Shown: positions 36,001-44,132 of the stretch, piece after piece
Layout of the letters: each line of letters starts with the position of its first letter
How positions within the stretch are numbered: the stretch's first letter is position 1
Origin: Bin87 sp965219925
Lineage (GTDB): Bacteria; Chloroflexota; Dehalococcoidia; Lucifugimonadales; UBA3495
Length of the DNA: 64,000 nt
Assembly (NCBI GenBank): GCA_965219925.1
Contig: OZ244795.1
Location: 3,906,001 to 3,970,000, forward strand
Reading direction: 5' to 3'
Translations under genes and position numbers: made by a program
Notes under the pieces: model-generated
Databases searched by the model: none
Seen by the model: only the letters and a program-made list of their open reading frames with translations
Told to the model about the DNA's origin: nothing

Positions 36001-37872
36001 GCCGCTGACCTCCAGCGCTGCTGTTATCATTGCCGGCGCCCCCTGGGCTACCTTGTAGCGCACCCGCGCGGTGTGGATGCCCGCATCGTCAACGCTCTGG
36101 CTTATCGTCTCGGCTTCCATGCTGAAGGTGAATGGGCTGCCAGGATTGTCCTGCAGATGCAGGATTCCCAACCTCAGGTTTTCGACCTCGAAAAGCGCAT
36201 CCGGCAGCTCAGTCAGCCGGTTGCCAACCATGTACACAGTAACCATGTACACAAGACCTAAGGACACATTACCAAAATAATCCGTGGGCCACTCTACATG
36301 CCGGGGGAGCAGGCGAGGCGGCAGCGACCTCAGTTGGTTGGATGACAGTTCCAAATAACGCAAACTGCCAAGTCCATCAAAGATGCCCGGCGGCAGGGAG
36401 CTCAGTCCGTTATTTTCCAAGTACAACTCTTCCAAACCGCCAAGTTCATCAAAGATGCCCGGCGGCAGGGAGCTCAGTCCGTTATTGCTCAAGTACAACC
36501 AAGGCAAACTGCCAAGTTCATCAAAGATGCCCGGCGGCAGGGAGCTCAGTCTGTTATTGCGCAAATTCAACACTCTCAATCTGCCAAGTCCATCAAAGAC
36601 GCCCGGCGGCAGGGAGCTCAGCCTGTTATTTTTCAAGTACAACTCTCCCAAACCGCCAAGTTCATCAAAGATGCCCGGCGGCAGGGAGCTCAGTCCGTTA
36701 TTGCTCAAGTACAACCAATACAAACTGCCAAGTTCATCGAAGATGCCCGGCGGCAGCGTGCTCACTCCGTTATTGCCCCAGTGCAACCGTTCCAAACTGC
36801 CAAGTTCATCAAAGACGCCCGGCGGCAGCGTGCCTAGATAGTTGCCATTCAGCTGCAACTCTCCCAAACTGCCAAGTCCGTCAAAGACGCCCGGCGGCAG
36901 CGAGCTAAGTCGGTTATTGGACAGAACCAACAATCGCAAATTGCCAAGTTCATCAAAGACGCCCGGCGACAGGGAGCTCAGCCCGCTATTGCTCAAGTAC
37001 AACCAACGCAGACTGCCAAGTTCATCAAAGACGCCCGGCGGCAGCGAGCTCAGCCTGTTATTGTCCAGATCCAACTGTTTCAAACTGCCGAGTCCATCAA
37101 AGATGCCCGGCGGCAATGAGCTTATTTGGTTATCGCTCAAATACAACGCTTTCAAACTGCCAAGTCCATCAAAGACGCCCGGCGACAGGGAGCTCAGCCC
37201 GCTATTGTCCACGTGGAGATACTTGATACGCGCCAGTTGAGCGTCGGTAATGTCTTGGCATCCCGGTCTGCTACCCCTGGAATTCATCAGATTCCTGAAC
37301 ACATTACTCTCGATTGCTTCACGAACCTGATACGTGCGGTCACAGATACCCGGCTTCGGCGTGGGTTCGGGAGTAGGCTCCGGGGTAGGTTCGGGCGTAG
37401 GTTCCGGCGTAGGTTCCGGTGTCGGAGTAGATGGGTCTGTCGGCGTGTCGGGGCCCGCCAATAAGACGAAGTCCGACCACTCCGACGCCCCGGCGTCATT
37501 GACGGCGCGAACCTGAAAGTAGTAGTAGCGCTGGTCCGGCAGACCCCTTATCACGGCTGAGGAGCCATCGTATTCGGCCTTGGGCGCCTCCGCCCAGGCC
37601 GGGCTGTCTCCCGTCGTATCCCAGTACTGCGTTTGGTACGAGGTCGCGCCTTCCGCGTCGTCCCAGTCCAGCCCGACGACGAGGTAGTCCAGCAGTTTGC
37701 CGGTCAGCCCCTCCGGCTGGTCCGGGACTGCCTGCTGCGCGGCGGCGGGCGAGCCGCCGAAGAGCATGACCGGCACGACGACGGCGGCGGCCATGATGAC
37801 GAGCGATAACCGGAGCAGCCAAGCGTTCTCCGACGCTACTGCAACTTGTATTCCATGCAGAAGGCTAGACAT
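33055..37872 (-). CDS. Giant secreted LRR protein with cadherin-like and FN3 modules
   Basis: 1,605 residues; ATG 37872 behind GAGGGGttgt. Signal peptide (about 1-47), FN3 (50-142), EPTP linker (143-172), Cys cap (CDRTYQVREAIESNVFRNLM, then GCQDITDAQL). A first array of about 13 LRRs of 24 residues follows (about 214-520; unit LGSLxxLYLSNNxLSSLPPG). After a beta region comes a second cap (about 710; CGRTPQVRDAILGKLPDVSD, C) and eight LRRs (about 744-947; LETLPADIFEGLAALTTIQL). The tail has one Cys-pair domain (about 1084-1194), three cadherin-like beta-sandwich repeats (about 1207-1497; LTLSGVDIGTFDP...VTAEDGETAKTYTVTVTRA) and FN3. Large parts are nearly identical in DNA to the 45287 gene. 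It is probably a surface recognition protein. It ends at TGA. Confidence 0.88.
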   Translation of the reverse strand: MSSLLHGIQVAVASENAWLLRLSLVIMAAAVVVPVMLFGGSPAAAQQAVPDQPEGLTGKLLDYLVVGLDWDDAEGATSYQTQYWDTTGDSPAWAEAPKAEYDGSSAVIRGLPDQRYYYFQVRAVNDAGASEWSDFVLLAGPDTPTDPSTPTPEPTPEPTPEPTPEPTPEPTPKPGICDRTYQVREAIESNVFRNLMNSRGSRPGCQDITDAQLARIKYLHVDNSGLSSLSPGVFDGLGSLKALYLSDNQISSLPPGIFDGLGSLKQLDLDNNRLSSLPPGVFDELGSLRWLYLSNSGLSSLSPGVFDELGNLRLLVLSNNRLSSLPPGVFDGLGSLGELQLNGNYLGTLPPGVFDELGSLERLHWGNNGVSTLPPGIFDELGSLYWLYLSNNGLSSLPPGIFDELGGLGELYLKNNRLSSLPPGVFDGLGRLRVLNLRNNRLSSLPPGIFDELGSLPWLYLSNNGLSSLPPGIFDELGGLEELYLENNGLSSLPPGIFDGLGSLRYLELSSNQLRSLPPRLLPRHVEWPTDYFGNVSLGLVYMVTVYMVGNRLTELPDALFEVENLRLGILHLQDNPGSPFTFSMEAETISQSVDDAGIHTARVRYKVAQGAPAMITAALEVSGGAASTESVTIDAGSVSSDEIVVTQSEAGQPVTLTLQKVSLHIPSPFSPGSVLNTWPRFDHIGFFGVGFAAGAPLTLFADSSLPPVEPEAPKGICGRTPQVRDAILGKLPDVSDCAAVTDADLNGITGRLDLNVQETGEEMTALQPGDFAGLTNLQLLYLTDNSLETLPADIFEGLAALTTIQLENNGLKELPEDIFDGLGSLTGLRLQNNKLSTLPEEAFDGLTRLEGLFLTRNQLSELPEDVFDGLTGLKTLYLDGNELSALPEEVFDGLTSLRELRLNSNSLSELPAGVFEGLANLRSLVLEHNDLETLPAGLFAGLTGLEKLLLGGKEAPFTLTAELERRGGSAVAVKVVEGAPFAMAVKLSAEGGTLSKETVTIEAGSVSSEEISVAPAAEGGTEVTVRVESAEFTGVVVSVGGVEGYSGIQTGLGQPLTLTFSAPDSKDGSTIKGPGPTVAIALSPSGPVEPGTEIGVTMRFSGLESDSDTATKDYVFRADVVDGENGEADACEDRANGYGLGVDRYMYQVDEDPEVRTGTISGDCPAGAYTLRASVSSAENEELASASANFTVSNPPEQPEPEPASTDAALGGLTLSGVDIGTFDPDITGYAADVDHGVTETTVTPTVNDDGASYTVKLDGVADSDGVIPLVVGSNVITVEVTAEDGETAKTYTVTVTRASPLGDDATLSSLELSGIDIGAFDSVTTGYAAEVDNDVTETTVMPTVNDDGASYTVKLDGVADSDGVIPLVVGSNVITVEVTAEDGETAKTYTVTVTRAAPPLSSEATLSGLTLSGVDIGTFDPATTGYAADVGHGVTETTVTATVNDDGATYLVKLDGVADSSGVIPLAVGSNVIAVEVTAEDGETARTYTVTVSRAAPDEPEPEPPPSSPPDAPERPTGEVTGRGQVQLDWNDVAGAEFYQIRFCCGNQDWVELPTDGIEIVFDGSGATLSNLPDYGTYHFSVRAGNAAGVSDWSESLQLSNAT
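36355..37220. repeat. Tandem 72-bp LRR-coding repeats, about 13 units
   Basis: Each 72-bp unit carries the stretch caaactgccaagttcatcaa followed by agatgcccggcggcagggag or a close variant. The paralogous array at 49195-49770 has about nine units. High DNA identity between units makes the array prone to slippage or unequal exchange. Confidence 0.85.
37358..37423. repeat. 12-bp tandem repeat (EPTP linker)
   Basis: About five units of ggcgtaggttcc-type sequence coding PTPE on the minus strand, between FN3 and the LRR cap of the 33055 gene. Confidence 0.75.
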
Positions 37873-37912
37873 ACAACCCCTCTAACAGGCGGGCATAGGC
37901 CATACGGACTGC

Positions 37913-38015
37913 GCTATAGCCCAGCGGCTAGTGTAAACTACCCATGTGAGATAGGTGTGATTATTAACCCAAATATCCGTGACGTATTGTGAGGATTTCG
38001 CCCGGCTGGTACAAT
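37913..38015 (+). promoter_or_regulatory. Phased-GTGA promoter, copy 2, with divergent partner
   Basis: GTGA at 37946, 37957, 37979 and 37989; TTGTGA 37987-37992; TACAAT 38010-38015, spacer 17. It reads to the microprotein at 38098. On the other side, GCTATAGC (37913-37920) is a -10-like element for the minus-strand 33055 gene (leader about 35 nt), and ctagtgtaaactac (37929-37942) is an imperfect palindrome between the two. Confidence 0.65.
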
Positions 38016-38097
38016 TGAAACCGGCCGGCCCAGGGCGTCTCGAAGTCGATCTCCGCATCCGGCCGGTTCCTGAAGACGGCGTACCAAAGGTGGAGAA

Positions 38098-38226
38098 ATG
38101 CAGGAAGCCGACGAGCACCGGCGGGAGATAACGGAGCTGCGGGAGCGACTGACCCGGTTGAGCGAGGCCAGCCTCCGCGTCAGCGAGAGCCTGGACGAGG
38201 AGGAGTTGGTCGGCGCAGGACGCTAG
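38098..38226 (+). CDS. 42-residue coiled-coil microprotein, copy 2
   Basis: MQEADEHRREITELRERLTR then LSEASLRVSESLDEEELVGA and GR*, with GGTGGAGaa before the ATG. It differs from copy 1 at seven residues (such as ME to IT, H to R, N to S, PV to LV) with no length change, which suggests selection on the reading frame. The phased-GTGA promoter ends 83 bp upstream. A partly degraded hairpin (38241-38275) separates it from the decayed helix-turn-helix gene. Confidence 0.65.
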   Translation: MQEADEHRREITELRERLTRLSEASLRVSESLDEEELVGAGR

Positions 38227-38399
38227 GCCGCAAAGGCACGGGGGCAGCCACCGTATTCCGACAATGGCTGCTCCCAACGGTCCATGGTCCATGCTGCGGC
38301 TGTGCGGCCTTTTGCGTTTCAGCCCCGGCAGTCGCCGCTGCCCCGCCGCTGGGCGCCCTTCCTCCCTGGACTCCGGCCCGGGGCGGTACGCCCGGGGCG

Positions 38400-38631
38400 G
38401 ACGGCTCATCCCGCGTCTCGCGTGGGATCGTCCAGTCGGTGAACAGGTGGCCGAGACCCGGTTCTTCCGCCAGCTCCAGCAGGGCCATCTGGTGCCGCAG
38501 GATGGCCGGACCCCCTTGACCTTCCAGCGTCTCAGGTTGAGGGCAGAGGTGCCGAGACGGCGGTGCAGCTCCGGAAAGTCGGCGGGGAACCCGTAGGTCT
38601 TTCTGCTGTGGTGTATGCGCTGTCTCGGCAT
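38400..38631 (-). pseudogene. Decayed paralogue of the helix-turn-helix regulator
   Basis: Starts MPRQRIHHSRKTYGFPADFP at 38631 behind AAGGAccggctcg, matching the 32364 protein. It then jumps from ELHRRLGTSALNLRRWK (the helix-turn-helix core is largely deleted) into another frame reading GGPAILRHQMALLELAEEPG and LGHLFTDWTIPRETRDEP, which matches the C-terminal half. An internal deletion of about 20 codons plus a frameshift leaves no working DNA-binding domain. The second cassette would therefore depend on the intact regulator at 32364, if that regulator acts on these promoters. Confidence 0.7.
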
Positions 38632-38639
38632 CGAGCCGG

Positions 38640-39000
38640 TCCTTCCAGAGGACGATTCGCAGAGCCTCTCCCCGATGGGAACGGCCAGGCCGTCCAGTGC
38701 GGGGTGCGCGAGCGCCTGCTCTCTGCCCACCTCCAGGGGGTATGGGCCAATCCTCTCCGGGCGGGGCCGCAGCCCTCGCCTGCCGGTTCATGTGTGCGGC
38801 CTTTCTTGTTGCCCGGAAACCGGAGGCACCCCCGATTTCCGGGACCGAACGGGCGTGGGCTGCCCGATACGGGCGCCGGAGCAGCCCGGACTCCTCCACC
38901 GGCGGCGCGACAGCACCGTAGGCTCGCCCTCTCCGACGACGCCGCGACGCCGGGAGCTTGGCGCTGTCAGCCGATAAGCGGCATGGCAGTCCGCGACCTC
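38640..39000. other. Intergenic region, no gene seen
   Basis: Contains ggttcatgtgtgcggccttt + cttgttgcccgga, a relative of the recurrent terminator. At its right end, ataagcggcatggcagtccg followed by cgacctcttactggacggtc also flanks the 3' end of the 29342 gene, so the duplication of the two paralogues includes their 3' flanks. Confidence 0.5.
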
Positions 39001-42000
39001 TTACTGGACGGTCGCGGTGTCCTCCCCGATGAGCAGGCCGGTGGTTGCGCTATCGCCCCCGCACCTGACCCTGAATGGTAATTCAGCCCCCTTCACTAGC
39101 GCGGTGATGCCAGTGGCTACGTATGTTCTCTCAGCAGGATCAGTATCATTTGCGGATACATCATGCCAGCTGGTAGTGCCGCCAATACTTACTTGCACAT
39201 AGACCTTGTAACCTTCGGAGCAACTGCCGTCGTGGCCGGCGCCGTCGTCGGGATAGTAGAGGCCGTCGGTCCAGCTGACGTCGAACCTGTTGTCGCCGCT
39301 CTTGTGAGTTACCCTGGCCCTGACGATGCCCCGGTCCATGGTGGCCGGGAACAGGTAGGACACCACCTCTTTGCCGTCGCTGAACACCGCCCAGACGCGG
39401 TAGAACACCGCCCAGGTGGCTGGCACGGTAGTGTCGTTCATGCTCAGTACGCTGGATTCAAGCATTGGCCGTTCGTCGTCTGTCAGGTCGGCGTGGACCA
39501 TCTCGGTCGTGCCGCGTGGAGCTTCCCGCTCTATCTTGAAGCCGGTCAGGCCCTCCGTGTCGCTGCCGGCGGCCCATTCCAGCACCACCGCGTCCTTGGT
39601 GGCGTCATAGACTGCGTGGGTAATGCGGGGTTGCCGCGCGCTGTGAGCTTCGAGCCGCCGGTCATTGTCCCGGATGGTGATGGTCGCCGACTCCAGGGGC
39701 ACGCCGCTCGGAGTGGATGGCGAGCTCGCCACGACTATGGTGAGTTGTTCGTCGCTTTCCTGGGTAATGTCGTCCACGATCCTGAATTGCACCCTCTTGG
39801 AGGCCCGATACTGTCGGCCCCAGAGCGTGAAGTCGGCAGGGTCGAACGTTGTCTTGGCGCTGAACGGAATGTAGTCGGTCTTAAGCTTCGCTGTGCCCTC
39901 CTCGGTATGCGCAGTGACGTCAAAGGCGCTTTCCGGAGCCGCCGCGCCGCGGCCGGTCTCCGCCCGGATGGTTACGGTGACCGTCACCTGACTCTCGTAC
40001 ACAATCTGCGGGGCCATCGCTCTGACGGACAGGGCCGGCTGCTTTGGCAGCGCGTAGGCGTAGAGCTTGTCGTCGGCGATGTCGACCACCCAGACGGTGT
40101 CGCCGTCGGACCAGATGCCCTGGGGAAAAGTGTTCTCGCCGTCCAAGTCCAGGTCCAGGTCGGCCAGGCGCGTCCCTCGGTACAAGTCGTAGGCGTAGAG
40201 CTTGGTGTAACGGCTGTCGGCCACCCAGATGGTGTCGCCGTCGGACCAGATGCCCTCGGGATTGCCGTTCAAGTGGTCCAGGTCTATGTCCCGGCCATCC
40301 CGGCGCGAACCGCCATTCAGGCCGTAGGCGTAGAGCTTGTCGTCGAAGGTGTCGGCCACCCAGATGGTGGAGCCGTTGGACCAGATGCCCCGGGGAGTGT
40401 CGTTGTCGCCGTCTAGGTCGAACTCCTTGCGGTCGTTTCTTCCGTCCTGGCGCGTCCCGTCGGCCCGGGCGTAGGCGTAGAGCTTGTCGTCATCTAAGTC
40501 GCCCACCCAGATGGTGGTGCCGTCGGACCAGATGCCCGCGGGATTGCCGTTGGCGCTGTGCAGGTCGAATTCCCGGTTTGTGGTGCTGCCGGTCCCGTCC
40601 CGGCGCGTCCCGTCGGCCAGGGCGTAGGCGTAGAGCTTGCCGTCGGCGGTGTCGGCCACCCAGATGGTGTCGCCGTCCGACCAGATGTCGTAGGCAGCGC
40701 TATTGTCGGAGTGCAGGGTGATGTCGGTCTGCGTGGCCCGCTGCTGCCTGGACACGGGCGGGTCGTCTTCCTCTGCTACCGGCTCCGCCACGCTGAAGCT
40801 CGCCCTCGCCGAGGCCAGCTCTACACCGTCGGGCGACGATATGCTCGCTTCCAGAGTGTAGTCGCCCGCCGGACAGTCGGCGGAGATGGCCCCGGTGTGG
40901 GTCTCCGGGTCCTCGTCCACCTGGTGGATGTAGCGGTCCACGCCCAGGCCGTCGCCCTCGCAGGCGTCGGCGTCCACCACGTCGGCCCGGAAGATGTAGT
41001 CGGTGGTGTCGGCGTCGGCGTCCGGGGCCAGAGACCCGAAGCTCAGGGTCAGGACACCCCCGGCGCCCTGCTCGGTGGCAGGAACGGCCAGGCCGATGCT
41101 GGGTCCGAATATCGAGAACTCGGCGCTGGTCGAGGCCACCACGCCACCGGCCTCGGTGGCGATGCTGGCCTCGATGGTGTAGCCGCCGATGGGGCAGCCG
41201 GCGGCGATGGTCCCGCTGCGGGTCTCCGGGTCCTCGTCCACCTGGTACATATAGCGGTCGATGCCCAGGCCGCCGCCCTCGCAGGCGTCGGCGTCCCGGT
41301 TCCACGAGTCCTTTACGTCGGCCCGGAAGACGTAGTCGGTGGTGTCCCGGTCGGAGTCGGCCTTCAGACCGCTGAAGAGCATGGTGACGCTGATTTCGGT
41401 GTTCCACGGCGCGAAGCCGTCCGGGGAGAGGGCCAGGGCCACCGACGGGTCCGGGTCTTCCTGGTCCGGCGTGGGCTCCGGCGTGGGTTCGGGCGTAGGC
41501 TCAGGCGTGGGTTCGGGCGTGGGTTCCGGCGTGGGTTCGGGTGTGGGCTCAGGCGTAGGTTCCGGGGCCGGTGCCGTCACCGTAAAGCTCGACCTCGCCG
41601 AGGCCAGTTCTACACTGTCGGGTGAGGAGATGCTGGCCTGGACGGTGTAGTCCCCGGCCGGGCAGTCGGCGGAGACGCTCCCGGTGCGGACTTCCGGGTC
41701 TTGGTCCACCTGCCACATGTAGCGGTCCACGCCGAGGCCGTAGCCCCCGGCCTGGTCCTCGCACCCGTTGGCGTCCCCGTCCTCCGAGTCCACCACGTCG
41801 GCCCGGAAGACGTAGTCCTTGGTTGCGGTGTCGGCGTCGGACTCCAGGCCGCTGAAACTCATGGTGACGGCGATGGCCGTGCCCTCCTCCACGGTGTCGG
41901 AGGAGAGGCTGACCGCCACCGACGGCGACGATTGGGCCTGGGCCAGGTAGGGCAATGGGACGCCGGCGAGAACAACGAGCGCGAAGGCTCCCAGGGTGGC

Positions 42001-42030
42001 AAGAACAGCGAAGGACAGTTGGCGTTTCAC
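39001..42030 (-). CDS. Secreted protein: three Cys-pair domains, five-fold propeller-like repeats, Calx-beta, FN3
   Basis: 1,009 residues from a GTG at 42030 (MKRQLSFAVLATLGAFALVV signal). Cys-pair domain 1 (about 35-148), a long EPTP linker (about 153-192), Cys-pair domains 2 and 3 (about 203-310 and 313-413), then five consecutive units of about 45 residues (about 435-660) of the form GIWSDGxTIWVADxxDxKLYAYALADG-TR, suggesting a five-bladed propeller. Calx-beta-like (about 673-788, ending SATITIRDNDR), FN3 (about 797-900) and the same C-terminal domain as the 29342 protein (GEDTATVQ*) follow. Its leader contains the IS4-type insertion, about 210 bp upstream of the start, so its expression may be changed. 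It ends at TAA. Confidence 0.87.
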   Translation of the reverse strand: MKRQLSFAVLATLGAFALVVLAGVPLPYLAQAQSSPSVAVSLSSDTVEEGTAIAVTMSFSGLESDADTATKDYVFRADVVDSEDGDANGCEDQAGGYGLGVDRYMWQVDQDPEVRTGSVSADCPAGDYTVQASISSPDSVELASARSSFTVTAPAPEPTPEPTPEPTPEPTPEPTPEPTPEPTPEPTPDQEDPDPSVALALSPDGFAPWNTEISVTMLFSGLKADSDRDTTDYVFRADVKDSWNRDADACEGGGLGIDRYMYQVDEDPETRSGTIAAGCPIGGYTIEASIATEAGGVVASTSAEFSIFGPSIGLAVPATEQGAGGVLTLSFGSLAPDADADTTDYIFRADVVDADACEGDGLGVDRYIHQVDEDPETHTGAISADCPAGDYTLEASISSPDGVELASARASFSVAEPVAEEDDPPVSRQQRATQTDITLHSDNSAAYDIWSDGDTIWVADTADGKLYAYALADGTRRDGTGSTTNREFDLHSANGNPAGIWSDGTTIWVGDLDDDKLYAYARADGTRQDGRNDRKEFDLDGDNDTPRGIWSNGSTIWVADTFDDKLYAYGLNGGSRRDGRDIDLDHLNGNPEGIWSDGDTIWVADSRYTKLYAYDLYRGTRLADLDLDLDGENTFPQGIWSDGDTVWVVDIADDKLYAYALPKQPALSVRAMAPQIVYESQVTVTVTIRAETGRGAAAPESAFDVTAHTEEGTAKLKTDYIPFSAKTTFDPADFTLWGRQYRASKRVQFRIVDDITQESDEQLTIVVASSPSTPSGVPLESATITIRDNDRRLEAHSARQPRITHAVYDATKDAVVLEWAAGSDTEGLTGFKIEREAPRGTTEMVHADLTDDERPMLESSVLSMNDTTVPATWAVFYRVWAVFSDGKEVVSYLFPATMDRGIVRARVTHKSGDNRFDVSWTDGLYYPDDGAGHDGSCSEGYKVYVQVSIGGTTSWHDVSANDTDPAERTYVATGITALVKGAELPFRVRCGGDSATTGLLIGEDTATVQ
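41468..41563. repeat. 12-bp tandem repeat, eight units (EPTP linker)
   Basis: ggcgtgggttcc-type units coding PTPE on the minus strand, between Cys-pair domains 1 and 2 of the 39001 protein. The same linker has fewer units in the paralogues (such as at 62735-62780). Confidence 0.8.
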
Positions 42031-42267
42031 GGTGCTAACCTCACTTTAGGCAGTTGAAAAGTCTGGATGGCGGACGGGGACGTTGCCCGGAAGGCAGAGG
42101 GAGACCGCCCGGTCTGCCCGTACGCGTTCAGGAACGGGAGCTCCGGGCAAGCGGAACCACGGGGGAGGTGGGCGGTGCCAAGGAAGGGGACAGCCGGGGC
42201 TGGGAGACTATCCGGTGACGATATTCGTCGGGGCGGGGGGGGGCTGACAGGGGTAGGTATGGGGTTT

Positions 42268-43470
42268 TTACGGTGGGACATGGCGAGTAATCTCCAGGTT
42301 AAGCTTGGGTTCCGGCCAGGGTTCGGGCAGCAGCCAGACGCGGCTCCAGAGGCGGCCCTTGATCAGCAACCGCCTAAGCCAGTTGATGCCGTGGCGGATC
42401 ACGCTGACGGCGCGCGCCGGACGGCTCCAAGGGTCACGGTGATTGGAAGCCAGCGCTTTGGGCGGCGCCCGCAGATTACCTGGGGCAATCCTCCGGTCCT
42501 GGGCGTCTTCCACTCTGGTGCCGTAGGCCAGTGCCAGCAGGGTAGCCACCGACAGCACCAGCCAGTGGCGGGAGACGCGGGTGGGGTCGGTGCGGCGGGT
42601 CTTGTCCCACTGCCAGCCCAGGCTCTTGAGGGCCTTGAAACCCAGCTCGATCCAGAAGCGGAGCGCGTACCAACTGGGACCCACCTTGTCGGGTGCAAGG
42701 TCGGTGAGGATGATCCAGGGCTCCTCCTGTTCGGAGTACCAGACCACCAGCAGGGTGCAGCGGCGTTGGGCCTTGGGGGTGCTGAAGGCGGTGCCGCGGC
42801 CAATCCACGCCGTATCGGGACGGGAGACGAAGCGCTGGGCGGGCAATCGTTTGCCGCCGTCAGCGCAGAAAGTGATGTTCTTTCGGTAGCGCATACCGGG
42901 ATGCCAGCCTTGATCCCGTATCTGCTGCCACAGCTTGGGACTGGCGATGCCCCGGTCGCAGAGCACGATGACGGTCATATTCTCGGGAACCGCTGGGGCC
43001 AAGGCTTGCAGCAGTTCCACAATCGGATCCATCCAGGAGCCGGGCTGGTCGGCGTGCCGGATGTGCCAGGCCACGGGGATGGCGCAACTGCGGTAGAGCA
43101 CGCTGATGACGATGGCGGTGGTCTGGTCCCCTTTGAGGGTTGGGTCGATGGCCAAAGCCAGGCCGCCCGACCGCCACCAGGAGAGGACCCACCGGAGCAG
43201 TGGCGCGAAGCAGAGGCTCACGTCCAGCTCGGTCTGGCAGGGACGGGCCCGGTCGCTGCCGTCGTACAGCCACTCCCGGAGGTACTGGCGCAGGCTGTTC
43301 CACCTACCCCAGGGCGAGAGGGCCGAGGCCACGGCGTTCTGGCAGGCGCTGCCCGCGAGAATGGCTCCGCAAACCCACAGGACCAGGCCGGTCAATTGTG
43401 GCTGGGAGAGGTGAGGTAAATGCGTTTCAATCGTTTTTTGCATCTGATAGCATTCGCTGGGAAGGCGCAT
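42268..43470 (-). CDS. IS4-family DDE transposase
   Basis: I start at the ATG at 43470 (MRLPSECYQMQKTIETHLPH), seven bases after AGGAG; the open frame goes to 43533. The 400-residue product has the DDE residues in LAIDPTLKG (first D), VLCDRGIAS (second D) and the Y-(2)-R-(3)-E-(6)-K signature YALRFWIELGFKALK, which defines the IS4 family. The gene fills the element and is uninterrupted, so the copy may be active. The transposase cuts and rejoins the element's ends. It ends at TAA. Confidence 0.88.
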   Translation of the reverse strand: MRLPSECYQMQKTIETHLPHLSQPQLTGLVLWVCGAILAGSACQNAVASALSPWGRWNSLRQYLREWLYDGSDRARPCQTELDVSLCFAPLLRWVLSWWRSGGLALAIDPTLKGDQTTAIVISVLYRSCAIPVAWHIRHADQPGSWMDPIVELLQALAPAVPENMTVIVLCDRGIASPKLWQQIRDQGWHPGMRYRKNITFCADGGKRLPAQRFVSRPDTAWIGRGTAFSTPKAQRRCTLLVVWYSEQEEPWIILTDLAPDKVGPSWYALRFWIELGFKALKSLGWQWDKTRRTDPTRVSRHWLVLSVATLLALAYGTRVEDAQDRRIAPGNLRAPPKALASNHRDPWSRPARAVSVIRHGINWLRRLLIKGRLWSRVWLLPEPWPEPKLNLEITRHVPP

Positions 43471-43531
43471 CGCGGGTCTCCTGCATCTGGTGATCTCACA
43501 ACCAAGATGCCGGAGGCTGATGCGCCTTCCC
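43459..43531. promoter_or_regulatory. Inverted repeat over the transposase start (fold-back candidate)
   Basis: gggaaggcgcat (43459-43470) and atgcgccttccc (43520-43531) are perfect 12-bp complements 49 bp apart. The inner arm contains the transposase ATG and the outer arm lies toward the IS end. A transcript entering from outside the IS could fold and hide the start codon, the protection known for IS10 and IS50. Confidence 0.5.
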
Positions 43532-43779
43532 AAGTTAATTCCAGAGCCGATTTCGGCCGTTACATACCCCTGTCAGCGGGGGGGGTAGAAGGATTGCGTT
43601 CGTCGAGGCCTGCTCTCTCGGCGGCGGATACCGCCGGGGCGCGCTCTGACGCTGCTGCAACTTGTATCCTATGCGGAAGGCAGACCAATACGACCCCTCT
43701 AACGGGCAGACATAGGCCAAGCGCTCCGGGCAGGTGACATCGGACGGCGCTCCAGCCCTGTACATTTTAGACGATGCGT

Positions 43780-43849
43780 GTGAGATAGATGTGATTATTA
43801 AGCTCAATATCCGTGACGTATCGTGATTATTTGGCCGATCCGGTACAAT
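43780..43849 (+). promoter_or_regulatory. Phased-GTGA promoter, copy 3
   Basis: GTGA at 43780, 43791, 43813 and 43823; -35-like TCGTGA (43821-43826); TACAAT (43844-43849), spacer 17. Upstream it has tacattttagacgatgc instead of the gtaaac palindrome of copies 1, 2 and 5, as does copy 4. It reads to the truncated microprotein at 43907. Confidence 0.7.
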
Positions 43850-43906
43850 TGGTACCCGTGACACCGGCGGGCCCAGGGCGTCCGCAGACCGGGTCAGGGA
43901 GGGCAG

Positions 43907-43969
43907 ATGCAGGAAGCCGACGAGCACCGGCGGGAGATGGAGGCGCTAAGGGAGCGGCTGACCCGGTGA
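43907..43969 (+). CDS. Truncated microprotein, copy 3 (20 residues)
   Basis: MQEADEHRREMEALRERLTR* ends at TGA where copy 4 continues LSAAALSGRL. Comparison with 51025 shows a small indel after the ACCCGG codons (acccggtgac against acccggttgagc), and the sequence beyond is still alike. GGGAGGgcag and promoter copy 3 are intact, so a 20-residue peptide could be made, but the gene is probably decaying. Confidence 0.45.
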   Translation: MQEADEHRREMEALRERLTR

Positions 43970-44105
43970 CCGCCGCCGCATTGCCGGGAAGGCTTCAGAC
44001 ACGGTTCCGCCTCTGGCCCTAGCGCCTGCTTCCCTGGCCACCGGCCCACTCCTGGCCCGGTTCCACGGCTGGAACTTTCAACCTACGCGCTTCCTGGCGC
44101 ACCCT

Positions 44106-44132
44106 GCCCGGCCACGTATGCCAGGCTTTTTT
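44106..44132 (+). terminator. Intrinsic terminator of cassette 3
   Basis: gcccggc (44106-44112) and gccaggc (44120-44126; one mismatch) around cacgtat, then a run of six T and gttgcccgg. It lies 137 bp after the truncated microprotein and upstream of the membrane-protein gene. Confidence 0.7.

Larger units (their letters stand above)
42243..43577. mobile_element. IS4-family insertion sequence, 1,335 bp
   Basis: The ends are gctgacaggggtaggtat (42243 onward) and, inverted, gctgacaggggtatgtaa (ending at 43577): 13 matching terminal bases. It carries one transposase. Flanks are G runs (seven G before, eight after), and uninterrupted homologues of the site exist at 31790-31805 and 50700-50715 (attcgtc, G run, tagaaggattgcg). 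This shows insertion into the G tract of the leader of the 39001 gene. The duplicated target cannot be sized because it is all G. Confidence 0.85.

Noticed and set aside
36342..36908. Plus-strand repeat proteins rich in QVHQRCPAAGSS, also at 49192-49785
   Set aside because: Exact antisense of the LRR-coding 72-bp repeats. No start signals.
36355..37220. CRISPR-like array
   Set aside because: Repeats are direct 72-bp units in frame with LRR codons, without unique spacers and without cas genes.
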